Source: Episyrphus balteatus (Eukaryota > Arthropoda > Insecta > Diptera > Syrphidae). Taken from it: 64,000 bases of DNA. The stretch covers positions 85,808,867 through 85,872,866 of the forward strand of contig NC_079136.1 of assembly GCF_945859705.1 (NCBI RefSeq). Reading direction: 5' to 3'. The notes beneath the pieces were generated by a model. That model ran no database searches and had not been told where the DNA came from. It saw only the letters and a program-made list of their open reading frames with translations. Made by a program: the position numbers and the translations under genes. This document shows, one piece after another, positions 23,755-34,660 of this stretch; the stretch's first letter is position 1, and each line of letters begins with the position of its first letter.

Positions 23755-23925
23755 TGTGTCAGTTTACTTGTTATCGGTCCCTCTATTCACTGCGTCAATC
23801 CCAATCCTCCATCTGTTGCCTAGAGGCCTAAAATATCATTTTTTGTTGCACGAGTTTCCATAAGATTGCATGTGTTTCCAAAACTTTGAAGCCGTTTTTC
23901 TCAAAACTACAATTTTGCAAGTCAC
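23755..23925 (+). repeat. Block shared with the upstream region of copy C
   Basis: About 170 bp that closely match 62865-63025, including ACTTGTTATCGGTC, CATCTGTTGCCTA and TTTGAAGCCGTTTTTCTCAA. It lies about 1.1 kb upstream of the ATG of copy A; its partner lies about 0.9 kb upstream of copy C. This fits duplicated flanking DNA, although a dispersed repeat inserted twice is also possible. Confidence 0.65.
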
Positions 23926-24712
23926 TATAAACATAAAATAATAAAAAAATTCAATGTTCAACAAAATTGACTATTTCAAATACTTATTTTGACCTGAATT
24001 TTGTAAAATAAAAAGTAAACAACTTTTTGGATTCAAGTGTGCCAAATTTCAGTTATTTTCGTCTAGATTTGATATCTCCAGCAAAACAAAATAGATAGTT
24101 TTGCTCAAAAATCCATAAGACTTTGTGGCCTTTAACGAAAATTTTTCGGAAGAATTCTGTGTTCTTAGAAAAAAGTTTTGAACAAAAAGTAATAAAAATA
24201 ATTAGTTTTACTCTAGTAATTTTCTTTGAATTTGAAACTTAAATGCTTACAATTTAAAGTTTTCAGTGCCAAGAAATTTTACAATTGATCATGAATTAGT
24301 ATTAATAAACTGTCACGATTCAGGGGCCCCCAAAAATTGTGGGCCCTATAGCCTGACCCACCAGGCTCATGTCTAAAGACGTCACTTACACAAGAAATGA
24401 TTAAGTTCCTACTTCTTTAAAAAAAAAATACCAGTTTTCTCTTTTATCAGTTTGATATTTGCTGAAAACATCTCATAAAATATAATTTGAATTTAATTTA
24501 CTACATTTAGCTCTGGCTACCTACTCTTACAAATAGGTGCTCTTTAAATTATTTCAGAGCGAAACATATTCAGCACTTTGTTTATTATTATTTTGTATTA
24601 TTCATTTGTACCAACACGTCTACGTTTCTCATTAAAAAAAATTAAGATTCGCCAAGAAAGAGAACACAAATCACAAATCTGTTAAATACAAAACAAGATT
24701 ATATTCATCCAG

Positions 24713-24718
24713 TCAGTC
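24713..24718 (+). promoter_or_regulatory. Putative initiator (TCAGTC) of ModSP copy A
   Basis: TCAGTC matches the arthropod initiator consensus TCAGTY and lies 166 bp before the ATG. The same motif, in the shared context TCATC(C)AGTC, occurs 134 and 143 bp before the ATGs of copies B and C. No TATA box is evident. Confidence 0.4.
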
Positions 24719-24878
24719 TCAAGATCAAGCGGTGTATTCAGCTCGGTTTCTTTTGTTTTATATATTTTGTTATCTGTGTGCTGCTGGTCAAGATTACAAA
24801 TTTCATTTTATTAATTTTTGCGTGTTTGTAATTTTAAATAGTATTTATAAATATTAAGAATGGATTACAAAACTTAAA

Positions 24879-27800
24879 ATGCCAACAAATAATTATTATA
24901 AACTTATTCTATTAATAGTAGTCATAGTTAATTTGGTGAGTTACGGTAAGTAAACGCTGAATCAAGAACGAGTATTTTTGTATTAAAATGTGACTCAATT
25001 CATAATAATTTAATCTTTGATTGGAATTTCCATATCAATGACGAAGAGAGAGAAAAAAAAAAAAAACAACAACATAAAAATCCCAAAATAATAAAACTGA
25101 TTACTGCGTCTAGGATCATGTTGTACTGACATCGAATGGGCTTGTGATTCTGGTCAATGTATCGCTTCGGATGAACTTTGCGATGGGAATATAGACTGTA
25201 AAGATAAATCAGATGAAACAGTGGATGTGTGCATTCAAGAAAGTTGTCCATCATTTGCTTTTCGATGTGCTTATGGCGCTTGTGTAGCTGGATCAGCTGA
25301 ATGCAATGGCATCAAGGAATGCGCCGATAATTCAGATGAAGCAAGTTCCTTGTGTCCAGATGACTTAAATACAAGACAATCAAATTGCGGGTAAGTTTTG
25401 ATTTAAAACGGGGATCCACATGAATGTGGAATATGCATTAAGTGGATTTTTGTTTTGTTGTTGTCCTGAAACTGGATATATCATGCCGGTTTATCCACTT
25501 GTATTTCTTTCGAAAACAAAAAGTCTCCTAACTTAAACTTCCGTTAACAACGCATTGAATATGGGTGCTAGGATTAAATTTAAAAAAGATACTTTTAGAT
25601 TTAACATAAATTATTATTTAAAAAGTTATTCAATATTAAATGTCGAAAATGTCGGAGGAAGCTATCAAAAAAAGTATATATATAAGGCTTGTAGGTCTTG
25701 AAATTCCTTAAAATAAAGTTCTGACACTTTTTACTTGCGATACACAAAAAATGATGGAGAATACCAAAAAAGTGGGTCCGGCCCAAATAGATAAAATACT
25801 TTTATTCAAAAACGGCTTTAACGATTTCGATTTAAATTTTTATGTGTGTATAATATAGTATAAGATCCAACTCTTGAAATAAAAAATATTTTTTGTACCA
25901 TTATTATAGGTACCTACATATATGCCATAGAAGGGTTTTTTTTTATTAATGAATTTCTCGTTTAAATAATGGTTATAAATAAAAATTTTAAAATCACATT
26001 TTTGGATTAAAAAAAAAATAGGTAGGTACCTATTTAAACTTTTTTTTAAGAGCCAATTTTTTATTATCCAGATAAACCCCAGTTAAGGCTTATTCCTACG
26101 AATAAAAGTTTTTTTTTTATATTGAAATTTAATTTTTTGATAGTCTGACGAATGAAAAATCAGGGCTAAATATGTAAACTTTTTGTAAACCGGTTGATAA
26201 ATTTTAATGAAATTTTATTTTCATGTGTTAAATAATATTTTCTTAAAAAAGGCATACCAACATTTTTTTTGAAAAATGTTAGAAAATTTTTTATGTACAA
26301 AAATACGATTTTCTATTTGCTTTCTAAAAATTTTTATGGAAGAATTCATTTGACAAACTTGGTTTTGTGTAAAAGATTTTATTTAAAACGATGTTTAATT
26401 AATTGGAGGGCTAAAAGCTGAAGTGAACCAAGTAACAAAAAATGAAGATGAAGCTATAACGAGTTAAAGTAAATACGCTACCATTGAATTGGAGAACACT
26501 TTTCTTGAACAAATGACAATTTGAAGCGAAACACTTTTCGACCAAACTAATGACAAATCGTAATAGTTAAACCCTGCGCAAGTTTTGGTACTAGATTTGA
26601 ATTTTTTATTTTTTTTTTTTTTATTTGGTCCGTTACAGCTGTGATACCTCCAATTATAAAATCTTGTTCAGTATAAAAGCTTAAACGCTAGAGTTACTGT
26701 TATCATAAGAGCAAGTTCGTGTGGCCCAGTCGTGCATTTTTATTTTCGATTTTAAAATGTATCAAATTTCGAAAATGACGCTTTTTCGCATGAAACTCTT
26801 AAATGAACTATCAAAAAGTTGACTTTGAGAAACTTGTAGATTAAACTGGAGAACAAAATTACACTTTTTTTGTGTTATGAAGTTTCTCAACTGGTTCTTA
26901 CTATTTCGGTATCGCTGATTTCAAATCTGCCCTCAGGGTTTTTTTTTTTTTTTTTCTAGCAATTCTACATAGTTTGGGATTATAAAGTAGCAAATAATCT
27001 ATTATTGAGATAGAGATTTTATAACGGGAAAATCTAAAAAACGCGATTTGATAGAAAAAATTCCGTTTAACACACAAAACCTCTCGAAAAATATAATTTT
27101 ATTTCTAAAACGAAACCACTGTAAACTATGGAAATTCTGAAAAAAAGTGAATAATCGATTATTGAGATTCTATAACGGGAATATCTAAAAAAACGCAATT
27201 TGATAGAAAAATTATGATTTCGGATTCGAATCCAGCAAACCTTGATCTTAATCTTATATGTATAATAAACAAAGTAACCTGGCAGTCGGTTCTCGGACTT
27301 TAAAGCATTTAAGTTTATTATATGCCCTCAAAACTCAAAAACGATAAATTTTCTTTATTAATAGAGATGAGCAATTTCAATGCACTTCTGGCCAATGCAT
27401 CAGTCTGGATGTCGCGTGTGATGGTCGGTCTGACTGTTCGGATCAATCTGACGAAACGGTAGAAGCATGTGCATCATTTAATTGTCCAACATTTGCATTT
27501 CGTTGCGGATATGGTGCATGTATTGAATTGGGTAAAAAATGTAACGGAATTCCAGATTGCAGGGATGGATCAGATGAAACATTAAAGCTTTGTGGCGAAA
27601 CAATGACCGTGACACCTACAAATCCTTGGCTAACAAAACCAACAAAACCAACGAAAAGGTAAGAAAAAAACATACTTTAAGTAAACTTCAATGATACAAA
27701 ATTTAATTTTGTATGTTAGACCACCACAAATACCGCCCACAAAACCACCAGAGACAGGATGCATGGCACCGAATATTCCAAACTCAGTGCTTAAATATGA

Positions 27801-30800
27801 AAATGAACCAACAAAGATTATTAGATCAGGAGAAAATATACCTGATAAAACATCATTGGTGTATAATTGTCTTCCGGGTTATGTTCGAGAAGGACCTCAA
27901 TTTAATTTGTGTTTCAATTCAAGATGGTATTCTTCTTTTCATGCTAATTGTGTCAGTAAGTATTAAGTTCCTACCTCAAAACAAAAATGTTACATCTTTT
28001 TTAATCTTTCCTTGTTTTTTTTTTTTTTTCTTTTAGAATATTGTTCACATCGAAATCTTAAAGGTGTTACATTTAGAGCAGAGTGTTACTATAAGGATAC
28101 AACTGTAGCATGTGATGATCGAATCAGACCTGGAACTGTTGCAAAACTTAGCTGTCAACAAAAGTACAGAAAACCAGATATAAATCCTCCGGATAGTTTA
28201 GTTTGCCAAGACGATGGAGGTTGGGATTATGAACCGTTCCGTTGTGAGCCAGTTTGTGGTCAAGAACTATTGTTAACTACTGCATTTTCTGTAAATGGCA
28301 TTGATACCAATATAACATACGTCCCATGGCATGTTGGAATATATCACTTTCATGATGGAAGAAGATTTAAGCATGCATGTGGCGCTACTATTATCAGTGC
28401 TAAAGTTGTTATTTCAGGTAAGATAATGGTAGAGTTTCCAGAACATCTCTTTTAAAGAGAACATGTTCTCTTTTTCAACTTTGATCTTTTTTACACTCTC
28501 TTTTTTCATAAAATTCTTTTTTTGTTCTCTTTTTTCCAAATATCCTCTTTTAGTCTCTTTTTTTATTTGCCTACGTAGTTTTTCCAAAATATTACGGTTC
28601 TTTTTCCTTTGACTACATTTTTGTTTATTTTAATCAATTTATTTACTTTCCAACAAGTTTAATTTTTGTTGTTTGTACCTTTTGTCAAAAATTTACTTCT
28701 GCGATGTGAAGTCGACTTTTTTAAACCGATTGTAAAAAATCAGTTAGTAAAAAAAATGTCGTCACAAATATATTGTTAGAAGGTAGTACCCACTTCTATC
28801 TTACTCATCATAACACTTTGTGGATCCGAGATTTGGGCTTGTGATAAGTTTTAAAAAAAACCAAATATTCTGGTCGACTTTTGTGAAGTTAAGATTTCAA
28901 AATTTATTTCTATGGTGATGGTAACCAACCTTCATGCACCAAGATTAAATTAACTGAGAGAATATTTAATTTTTTTATCGTTTTACAAGGAAGTCCTGTT
29001 TGATCAGCTGATCATGTTTCCAACATTCCATACTTGAATCGGTGATTGTTAAAACAACATAAGGAACATTTTTATTTTTTTTTTCAGGAGAGACAAAAAA
29101 CTCTGTATTTTTGACGACGCGGCCGCATTGACAATTTTAGCTTTAAATTCGGTTTAGAGGCCTTGTTGAGAGTTGAAACTAACTAAAAGTTTTAAAAAAA
29201 TATCATAATATAAATCAAAGAAGATTTAACAAAAAATAAATATTTTTTATATGTTGTTTTAACACCCAACGTTTTGTTGGGAGTCAAACCCGCTTAATTA
29301 CTTGGAAATAATGTTGTTTACATCCAAAGTGTTAGCAAATTTAATGGAAACGAATAAAAGACCATTATAATTCAGCAATTTTATTAATACATACATTAAA
29401 AAACAAGAACATTAAACAAAAAGGCGAAAGTGGACGTTCCACGGCCAGCAATGAATTTGTTATTTTTTGACGTAGTTAAGTTTTACTAATATTGTGCAAA
29501 AGTTTTATCCTTGTGACGTAGGTACTTCAAAATAGAATAAAATGCATTTTTGCATTTCGCACTTTTTATTGATTGTCTCATTGATGTAATTTTAATGTTT
29601 ATTTGAAGTGAAAAATATGATGGTTTGTAATTTTCCCTGACTTTAAAGACCTTGATCTTGAATATCAAACCAATAGAACCCAAACTAGAAGCCTTTAAGA
29701 CAAGATTTACGAATTTTTTTTTTTTTTAGTTTGCATTTTCAATTCTTTGCTGGTATTAATAGCTTGAAAACTGTAGAACAAAATTTCGAAACTAATGGCT
29801 CAGTTAAAATAACAGAACATCATATTTTATATTCAAAATAAAAATTAAATTCAATATGTCCTTCACACATTGCAAGATGCATTACCAATACTAATATTGC
29901 AATATCTTACATTCTTAATCCAAATGCAGTGAAAATTCATAGTAAAACTTTTTCCTAAGATATATTTTTTTTCATTTGATACCAATTTTATTTATAAACA
30001 AGAACATTTTGAAAGATGCAATTCCATTCGAATGACCGCGAACAACTGACTGACACTAAATCATCGAAAAACTGTAAGAAACAATAGTTTACTTACTTCG
30101 TTTTTCCAGCGTTGAATGTAAAAAAAAACAAATTAATATGAAGTACTTAAGGTGTTTTAACGCTCAATTTCAAAATTGGCAGAAGCGATATGTTGTTTTA
30201 GCACTCAATGCGTATTTTAACCTCGAAATTTTATATGATCCAAATATCAAATCATGTTGGTTTTGCTCTCAACGCCAGGGATGCCATTCTAGCGACTTTG
30301 TCGCTAGATCTAGCGACATTTCAACTTCTTCCGCGACAAAAAATATTTTGATGTCGCTAGATTATTTCTAGCGACTTTTCTAGCGACTTTTGAAGCCAAT
30401 CATTTCTGAGATCTGAGATCTTAAAGCAGTGGACAAATATTTATTTTGTGCAATGGAAAGAACTGCATGATAGTTTTAAATTTTTGGGAGAAGTTTCAAA
30501 GTACAAAGATGAAGACGATGTCAATACTTATCAAGAATTATTTGAGCTAGCTGGAACTGTGATGTCACTTCCCCATTCTAATGCTGAAGTTGAGCGCATT
30601 TTTAGTACGATGAACCTTGTGAAAAATAAAATCAGAAATAAATTGTCAACAAAAAATTTAAATTCTATTATTCTTATTCGAAATCAGCTTAAATTACTTA
30701 ACAAAAACTGTCATACCTATAAACTACCAGAAATCGTTTTAAAAACAAATGTATTTAAAAATAATTCTGTTGTTCTTGCAACTGAGAATATTGAAGAAAT

Positions 30801-33506
30801 CGATAGTGATATTTGTATGTGTAATACTAAGTATTTTATTCCAAAAGATTTAAGAATTATCTAGATATCTAAATACCTATTAACAATGAGACTGAATTTT
30901 TTTTGTTTTACCTTTATTTGTTTTTTGTCTCTAGCCCTAAGTTTGTTTGTTAAATAACTTTGAATTTTTGAAAAAAAAATTAAGTTATTTAAAAATAAAT
31001 TTTTGTTGAGCTTTATTTTACAATTTTTTTCTAGCGACTTCTAGCGACTTTTTGTCTCCAGAATTTCGCATAATCTAGCGACTTTTAGGGGTTGGCCTAG
31101 CGACTTTTCATTTCAGCTTGTGGCAACACTGCTCAACGCTAGGTCTACCCATAAGCAATGCAAAACAGTTATAAAAGTGGTTTCAAAAAATTTGCCACTT
31201 ATGTTGGTGGGTGGGCGAAAAAGTGGGCTGGGTGTGAAAATTCATGGTCTTTTAGGATTTCTGTCAAAATTAGACGTCCTATCGAAAAAAGGCAAATGCT
31301 TATTTTTAACCAAGTTTTGTTAAAATCCAACTATTTTTGTAAAAGATAAAAATAAAAAACCAAAAAATCGTATTTTTGCATTTTTTTCAAGGTTATAGGT
31401 TTTTTTTGAGGTTATAGAAAAAAATTGTTCGAGTAAAAGTTGTAGACATTTATACTACCTACAACTTTTGCATTTGTCTTTTTTCGATAGGACGTCTAAT
31501 TTTAACAGAAATCGTAAAACACCATGATTTTTGAAACCCACCCCACTTTTTCGCCCACCCACCCCCTTTAACCCAATTTTTTTGTGGGCAATTTATTTTT
31601 CCCCTTTTATATACCATTTATCCTAAATTTTCCCACCACCCTTATGCTGTTAATAATTTGTTCAACTTTTGCCTTCTGAAAACCGGGTTGGCACTGGTCT
31701 ATATGGCAAACGTTCGTTTCGTTAACGTATAGGTATGGTCGCTATGTGTGCCTATCTTTTTCAAGCCAATACTTTGAAATGACCCATATTATTAGGTGTT
31801 CACATTCCCACGTGGAACCTGTTTCAATCCGTTTCAGAGTAGAAGTTCTTAGGCCGTGTGTGAATTGGGTTAAATATTTATCCTGGGATATTTCTGAGAT
31901 GAAAATTTTTGGATTTATATCTCATTTTTTTTTCCTTATTTTTGTGACCTTTGACAAAACAGCAGAAATAAAAATGATAAAAACCTGAAAATTTTTAATG
32001 AAAATTAGAATAATCACCCCTATTTTGAGCTTTTTCATTCAATAATTAATTTTTAACGCACGCATCTTTTCTGGTACTACACGTCATTGAAGTGCTGTAC
32101 AGCAGCACCGCCTGCAATTATTTCGTTTATTTCTTTGGGTTCCAGCATCTTCTACTGCCAGAGGCGTACGTTGAGCTCCCGAGGCCCTGGGGAAAAGCTA
32201 TAGGTGGCCCCCACCTTGTTCTCTTTTTTTAAAGAAAATGTATCGAGTTTTTTACATAAATATTTTCTTATCGTATATACAAAATTTCTATTGAAAAGAA
32301 ACAGATAGTCGACAAAACTTTAAAATTTTAAGAGAAACCAACATTGGAAATTTCCTGGGAAACTAAGTCTTTTCCTTGTGTCCCTTGTGGCTGCGGGTAA
32401 CATAACTTGCTCATAGAAATTTCGTATTTGCAAACAACAATTTTTCATAGGCTTTATCCCTGCACTCGCATACAATTTTCATAGAACCAATAGATTGGAT
32501 TTGGTCACCTAGTAAAACTCATCAAATCAGTGACTGCACTTCTGATAGCCCTTTGCATTTCATTTCTACATTTGGTCCTCAACTAAGCAGTGAATTTTTT
32601 AAAGAAATGAGGTTTATTTGTAATTGAAATTTATAAGAGAGTTTTCATAGATTTTTGAATTACCTCGATACATTTTATTAAATAATTACATTATTTAGAT
32701 ACTAGAAATCTTGATAAATTTTACAGCCTACTGTGTACTATAAATTTTAATTAATAATTTTTTTATCGCATAGCTGCTCACTGTTTTTGGGACTACGCTA
32801 ATCAAAAGGCTTTTGATAAATCATTTTACGTTGTCGGAGCTGGAAAATACTATCGTGATTATTACAAAACAGAAACCAATGCAGTATTCAGAAATATATC
32901 GGAAATTGCTATTCCTAATGAGTAAGTTAAATAATAATTATAAAAATAAAATATTTTAATTGTTTAAATACAATTTTTTATTTTTATATTTTTAGCTTTG
33001 GAGATCTTGAAAACTACAAAAGTGACATAGCTGTTCTAGTATTAACAGAGTTTCTTCAATTTAGTCCATTTATTGCACCTGTTTGCATTGATTGGCAACA
33101 AGGAGCAGCTAAATCTATACCAAGCAATGTTTATGGCAGAATTCCAGGCTGGGGAATAGATAACAGTGGAGGTCAAAGTGATACACTCAAAACTATTGAT
33201 GTTCCATCGAGTAGTTATTCAGACTGTAGAGCAGCAGTTGGAGCTGAATTGGCCAATGCTGTGCCAAATGATAAATTTTGTGTTATCAATACATCGGGTT
33301 CGGTTGTGTGCCAAGGTGATAGTGGAGGTGGTTTTATAGAGAGAAAAGTTATAAGAGGAAGATATGTTAGTTATTTGTGGGGCGTTGTTAGTGGCGGAGT
33401 GCCACAATATAATAAATGTTCGGATTATCAATTTGTAACATATACAAATATTCAATATTACGAAAGTCTTATTACGTCGCGGATGAACACAAATCGCCCG
33501 AAATAA
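24879..33506 (+). CDS. modSP: Modular serine protease, ModSP copy A (seven exons, 637 aa)
   Basis: Exons: 24879-24945, 25114-25390, 27365-27658, 27720-27955, 28037-28417, 32774-32921, 32996-33506. Residues 1-22 form a signal peptide. Four LDLa modules follow (about 26-62, 66-104, 114-150, 155-193), each with the DCxDxSDE calcium-binding signature. Then come a Pro/Thr-rich linker (about 194-226), a CCP module (227-291), a second Cys-rich module (293-365, the place of the Wonton domain) and a protease domain. The triad is His421 (AAHC), Asp478 and Ser577 (GDSGGG). The S1-pocket position 189 is Val571 rather than Asp, so trypsin-like specificity is unlikely. The protease starts FSVNG at 375 instead of the usual IVGG, as in Drosophila ModSP. 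The order and length (Drosophila about 630 aa) match ModSP/HP14/MSP, the secreted protease that starts the Toll-activating haemolymph cascade. Copies B and C follow downstream. Confidence 0.93.
25729..26736 (-). repeat. Dispersed repeat family R1, copy c, in ModSP-A intron 2
   Basis: Reverse-orientation copy. It runs from TTTTTACTTGCGA through GAATACCAAAAAAGTGGGTC to GAGCAAGTTCGTGTGGCCCA and CGTGCA at the far end. It is interrupted by the small MITE at about 26044-26165. Confidence 0.7.
26044..26165. mobile_element. Short MITE related to the 4131-4564 element
   Basis: The left end AGAGCCAATTTTTTATT and the reverse complement of the right end, TTTAGCCCTGATTTTTCATT, match the termini of the 4131-4564 element. 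Internal AGGCTTATTCCTACGAATAA is also shared with it. The copy is small, probably an internal-deletion derivative. Confidence 0.5.
28418..30267. other. First part of ModSP-A intron 5
   Basis: The large intron (28418-32773) separates the end of the catalytic beta-barrel strand (VVIS) from the AAHC exon. Its first 1.8 kb carries a T-rich tract with repeated TCTCTTTTTT (28430-28560) and otherwise no recognisable coding or delimited element. Confidence 0.5.
30276..31131 (+). mobile_element. hAT element with CTAGCGAC subterminal repeats
   Basis: The termini CAGGGATGCCA and, on the reverse strand, CAGTGTTGCCA form a hAT-type inverted repeat. The flanking 8-bp direct repeats CTCAACGC (30268-30275 and 31132-31139) are perfect. 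CTAGCGACTTTT-like motifs cluster at both ends (about 30289-30390 and 31032-31108). The 856-bp copy retains only the C-terminal part of a transposase gene, so it is an internal-deletion derivative. Confidence 0.93.
30427..30864 (+). pseudogene. hAT transposase C-terminal dimerisation domain fragment
   Basis: The frame contains VMSLPHSNAEVERIFSTMNL followed by KNKIRNKLSTKNLNSIILIR, the classic hAT C-terminal dimerisation motif (family form: P-x-S-x-A-x-x-E-R-x-F-S). An ATG at 30448 is in frame, but the N-terminal BED finger and the RNase-H-like catalytic core are absent, so it cannot be a complete transposase. Its position between the two ends of the 30276-31131 element shows where it came from. 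Whether the truncated frame is expressed is unknown. Confidence 0.85.
31197..31706. repeat. Foldback repeat R2, copy in ModSP-A intron 5
   Basis: Head-to-head arms: GTGGGTGGGCGAAAAAGTGG with GACGTCCTATCGAAAAAAGG on the left (31205-31300) are mirrored at 31480-31565. The right side ends at TTGGCACTGGTCTATAT. A reverse copy lies at 54437-54762, in the corresponding large intron of copy B, and a fragment lies at 34320-34420. Confidence 0.7.
32160..32200. mobile_element. Solo end of the GGGGCCCC hAT family
   Basis: CAGAGGCGTACGTTGAGCTC followed by CCGAGGCCCTGGGG matches the right terminus (reverse strand) of the element at 19266-20575. No matching other end or target duplication is seen nearby, so this is a remnant. 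Confidence 0.55.
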
Positions 33507-33557
33507 AAACCAAAACTATTTTCAAAAAAAATGTACTGATTATCTAATTTAAGAAAA

Positions 33558-33563
33558 AATAAA
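33558..33563 (+). terminator. Poly(A) signal AATAAA of ModSP copy A
   Basis: AATAAA 52 bp after the stop codon, within an A-rich tract and followed by a GT/T-rich stretch (ATGTTGTTTGTTTTT). It is the most likely cleavage signal, implying a very short 3' UTR. Confidence 0.55.
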
Positions 33564-34660
33564 TATAAGATAAAAATGTTGTTTGTTTTTTAAAATTTAA
33601 TTTTATTACTGAGATTGTTTTTAGGCCTTAAACTATGAGAAGAAACACCCATAATATTTTTCAAAACAGAAAATTTTAGTCTTGGTAAGTAAAAGAAGAA
33701 ATAGAGTTATTTTTGTTCCTACAAAATTTATTCCAAAAACCCTCTGTACAAACTCCGAAAACTATTTCATACCAAGCTTGTGATGTGAGTAAACTCATCT
33801 GTTTAGGATGTAGTTCCATATAAAGATAGACAGACTAGGTGCGACTTTTTTTTAGAATTTTAAAAACTTGCTCTATTATTGTTTTTAAAAACGTGTACAA
33901 AGTTTACAAAGCTGAACTTAAAACGAGGGATATTTTTATTTAAATTCATGGTTTCTGATTTCCAGAATTTAATAGAATTGAGTTCCGAGAAAGTTATTGA
34001 GGAATAAAGGTTGGATCTGCGGACAAATTTTTTGAAATTCATGACGTAGAAGAATTTTGGCATTCTATCGAGTTTTGTATAAATGGTGCAGAATTAATTA
34101 TTTTTGAAAACTCCTTATAGCAATGCCGCAGCTGAAAGAGTATTTTTCAAACTGGAACTGATAAAAAATAAACTTAAAAAATAGATTAAATGTAAACACT
34201 TTGCAATTTCCTTGAAGTGAGTCCTTAATTTAATAAAACCAAGACAAAATCATGAAAATTGGGTATACCAAAGTAATTGTAGATAATATAAAGACTTACA
34301 ACATGTAATCAACTCATTTTTTTTTAAACCTCAAAAATATTGAGAAAAACGCAAAAATACAATTTTTTGTTTTATTTTTTTTTTATCTTTTACAAAAATT
34401 GTTGGATTTTAACAAAACGTGATCAACTTTATAATGTTTTTTATCTATTTTAAATTTTTTTTTTGTAAAATATAAATTTTTGGAATTTTGATGAATTAAA
34501 TTTGAAATTTTTCAATCAAAAATGTTACAAAAAAATTTTTGATTTTTGAAAAGTTTGGAATGCAGTTATTTAGATTAAAACATTTTATTTAAAACTGTGT
34601 AGAAAACAACACTTTTATTTCAGAAAATATTGAAAAAAATTGACAAAAAAAAATGTTTAA
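33564..34660. other. Spacer after ModSP copy A
   Basis: No gene seen. 33775-33845 resembles the tail of repeat family R1 (AACTCATCTGTTTAGG, AAAGATAGACAGAC). 34320-34420 is a fragment of repeat R2 (CCTCAAAAATATTGA ... AAAATTGTTGGATTTTAAC). Confidence 0.5.

Larger units (their letters stand above)
23292..24878. other. Upstream region of ModSP copy A
   Basis: No gene seen. It includes the block 23755-23925, which is shared with the upstream region of ModSP copy C, and a short remnant with GGGGCCCCCAAAA (about 24321-24365) related to the hAT element at 19.3 kb. The promoter and 5' UTR of copy A should fall in the last few hundred bases. Confidence 0.5.
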
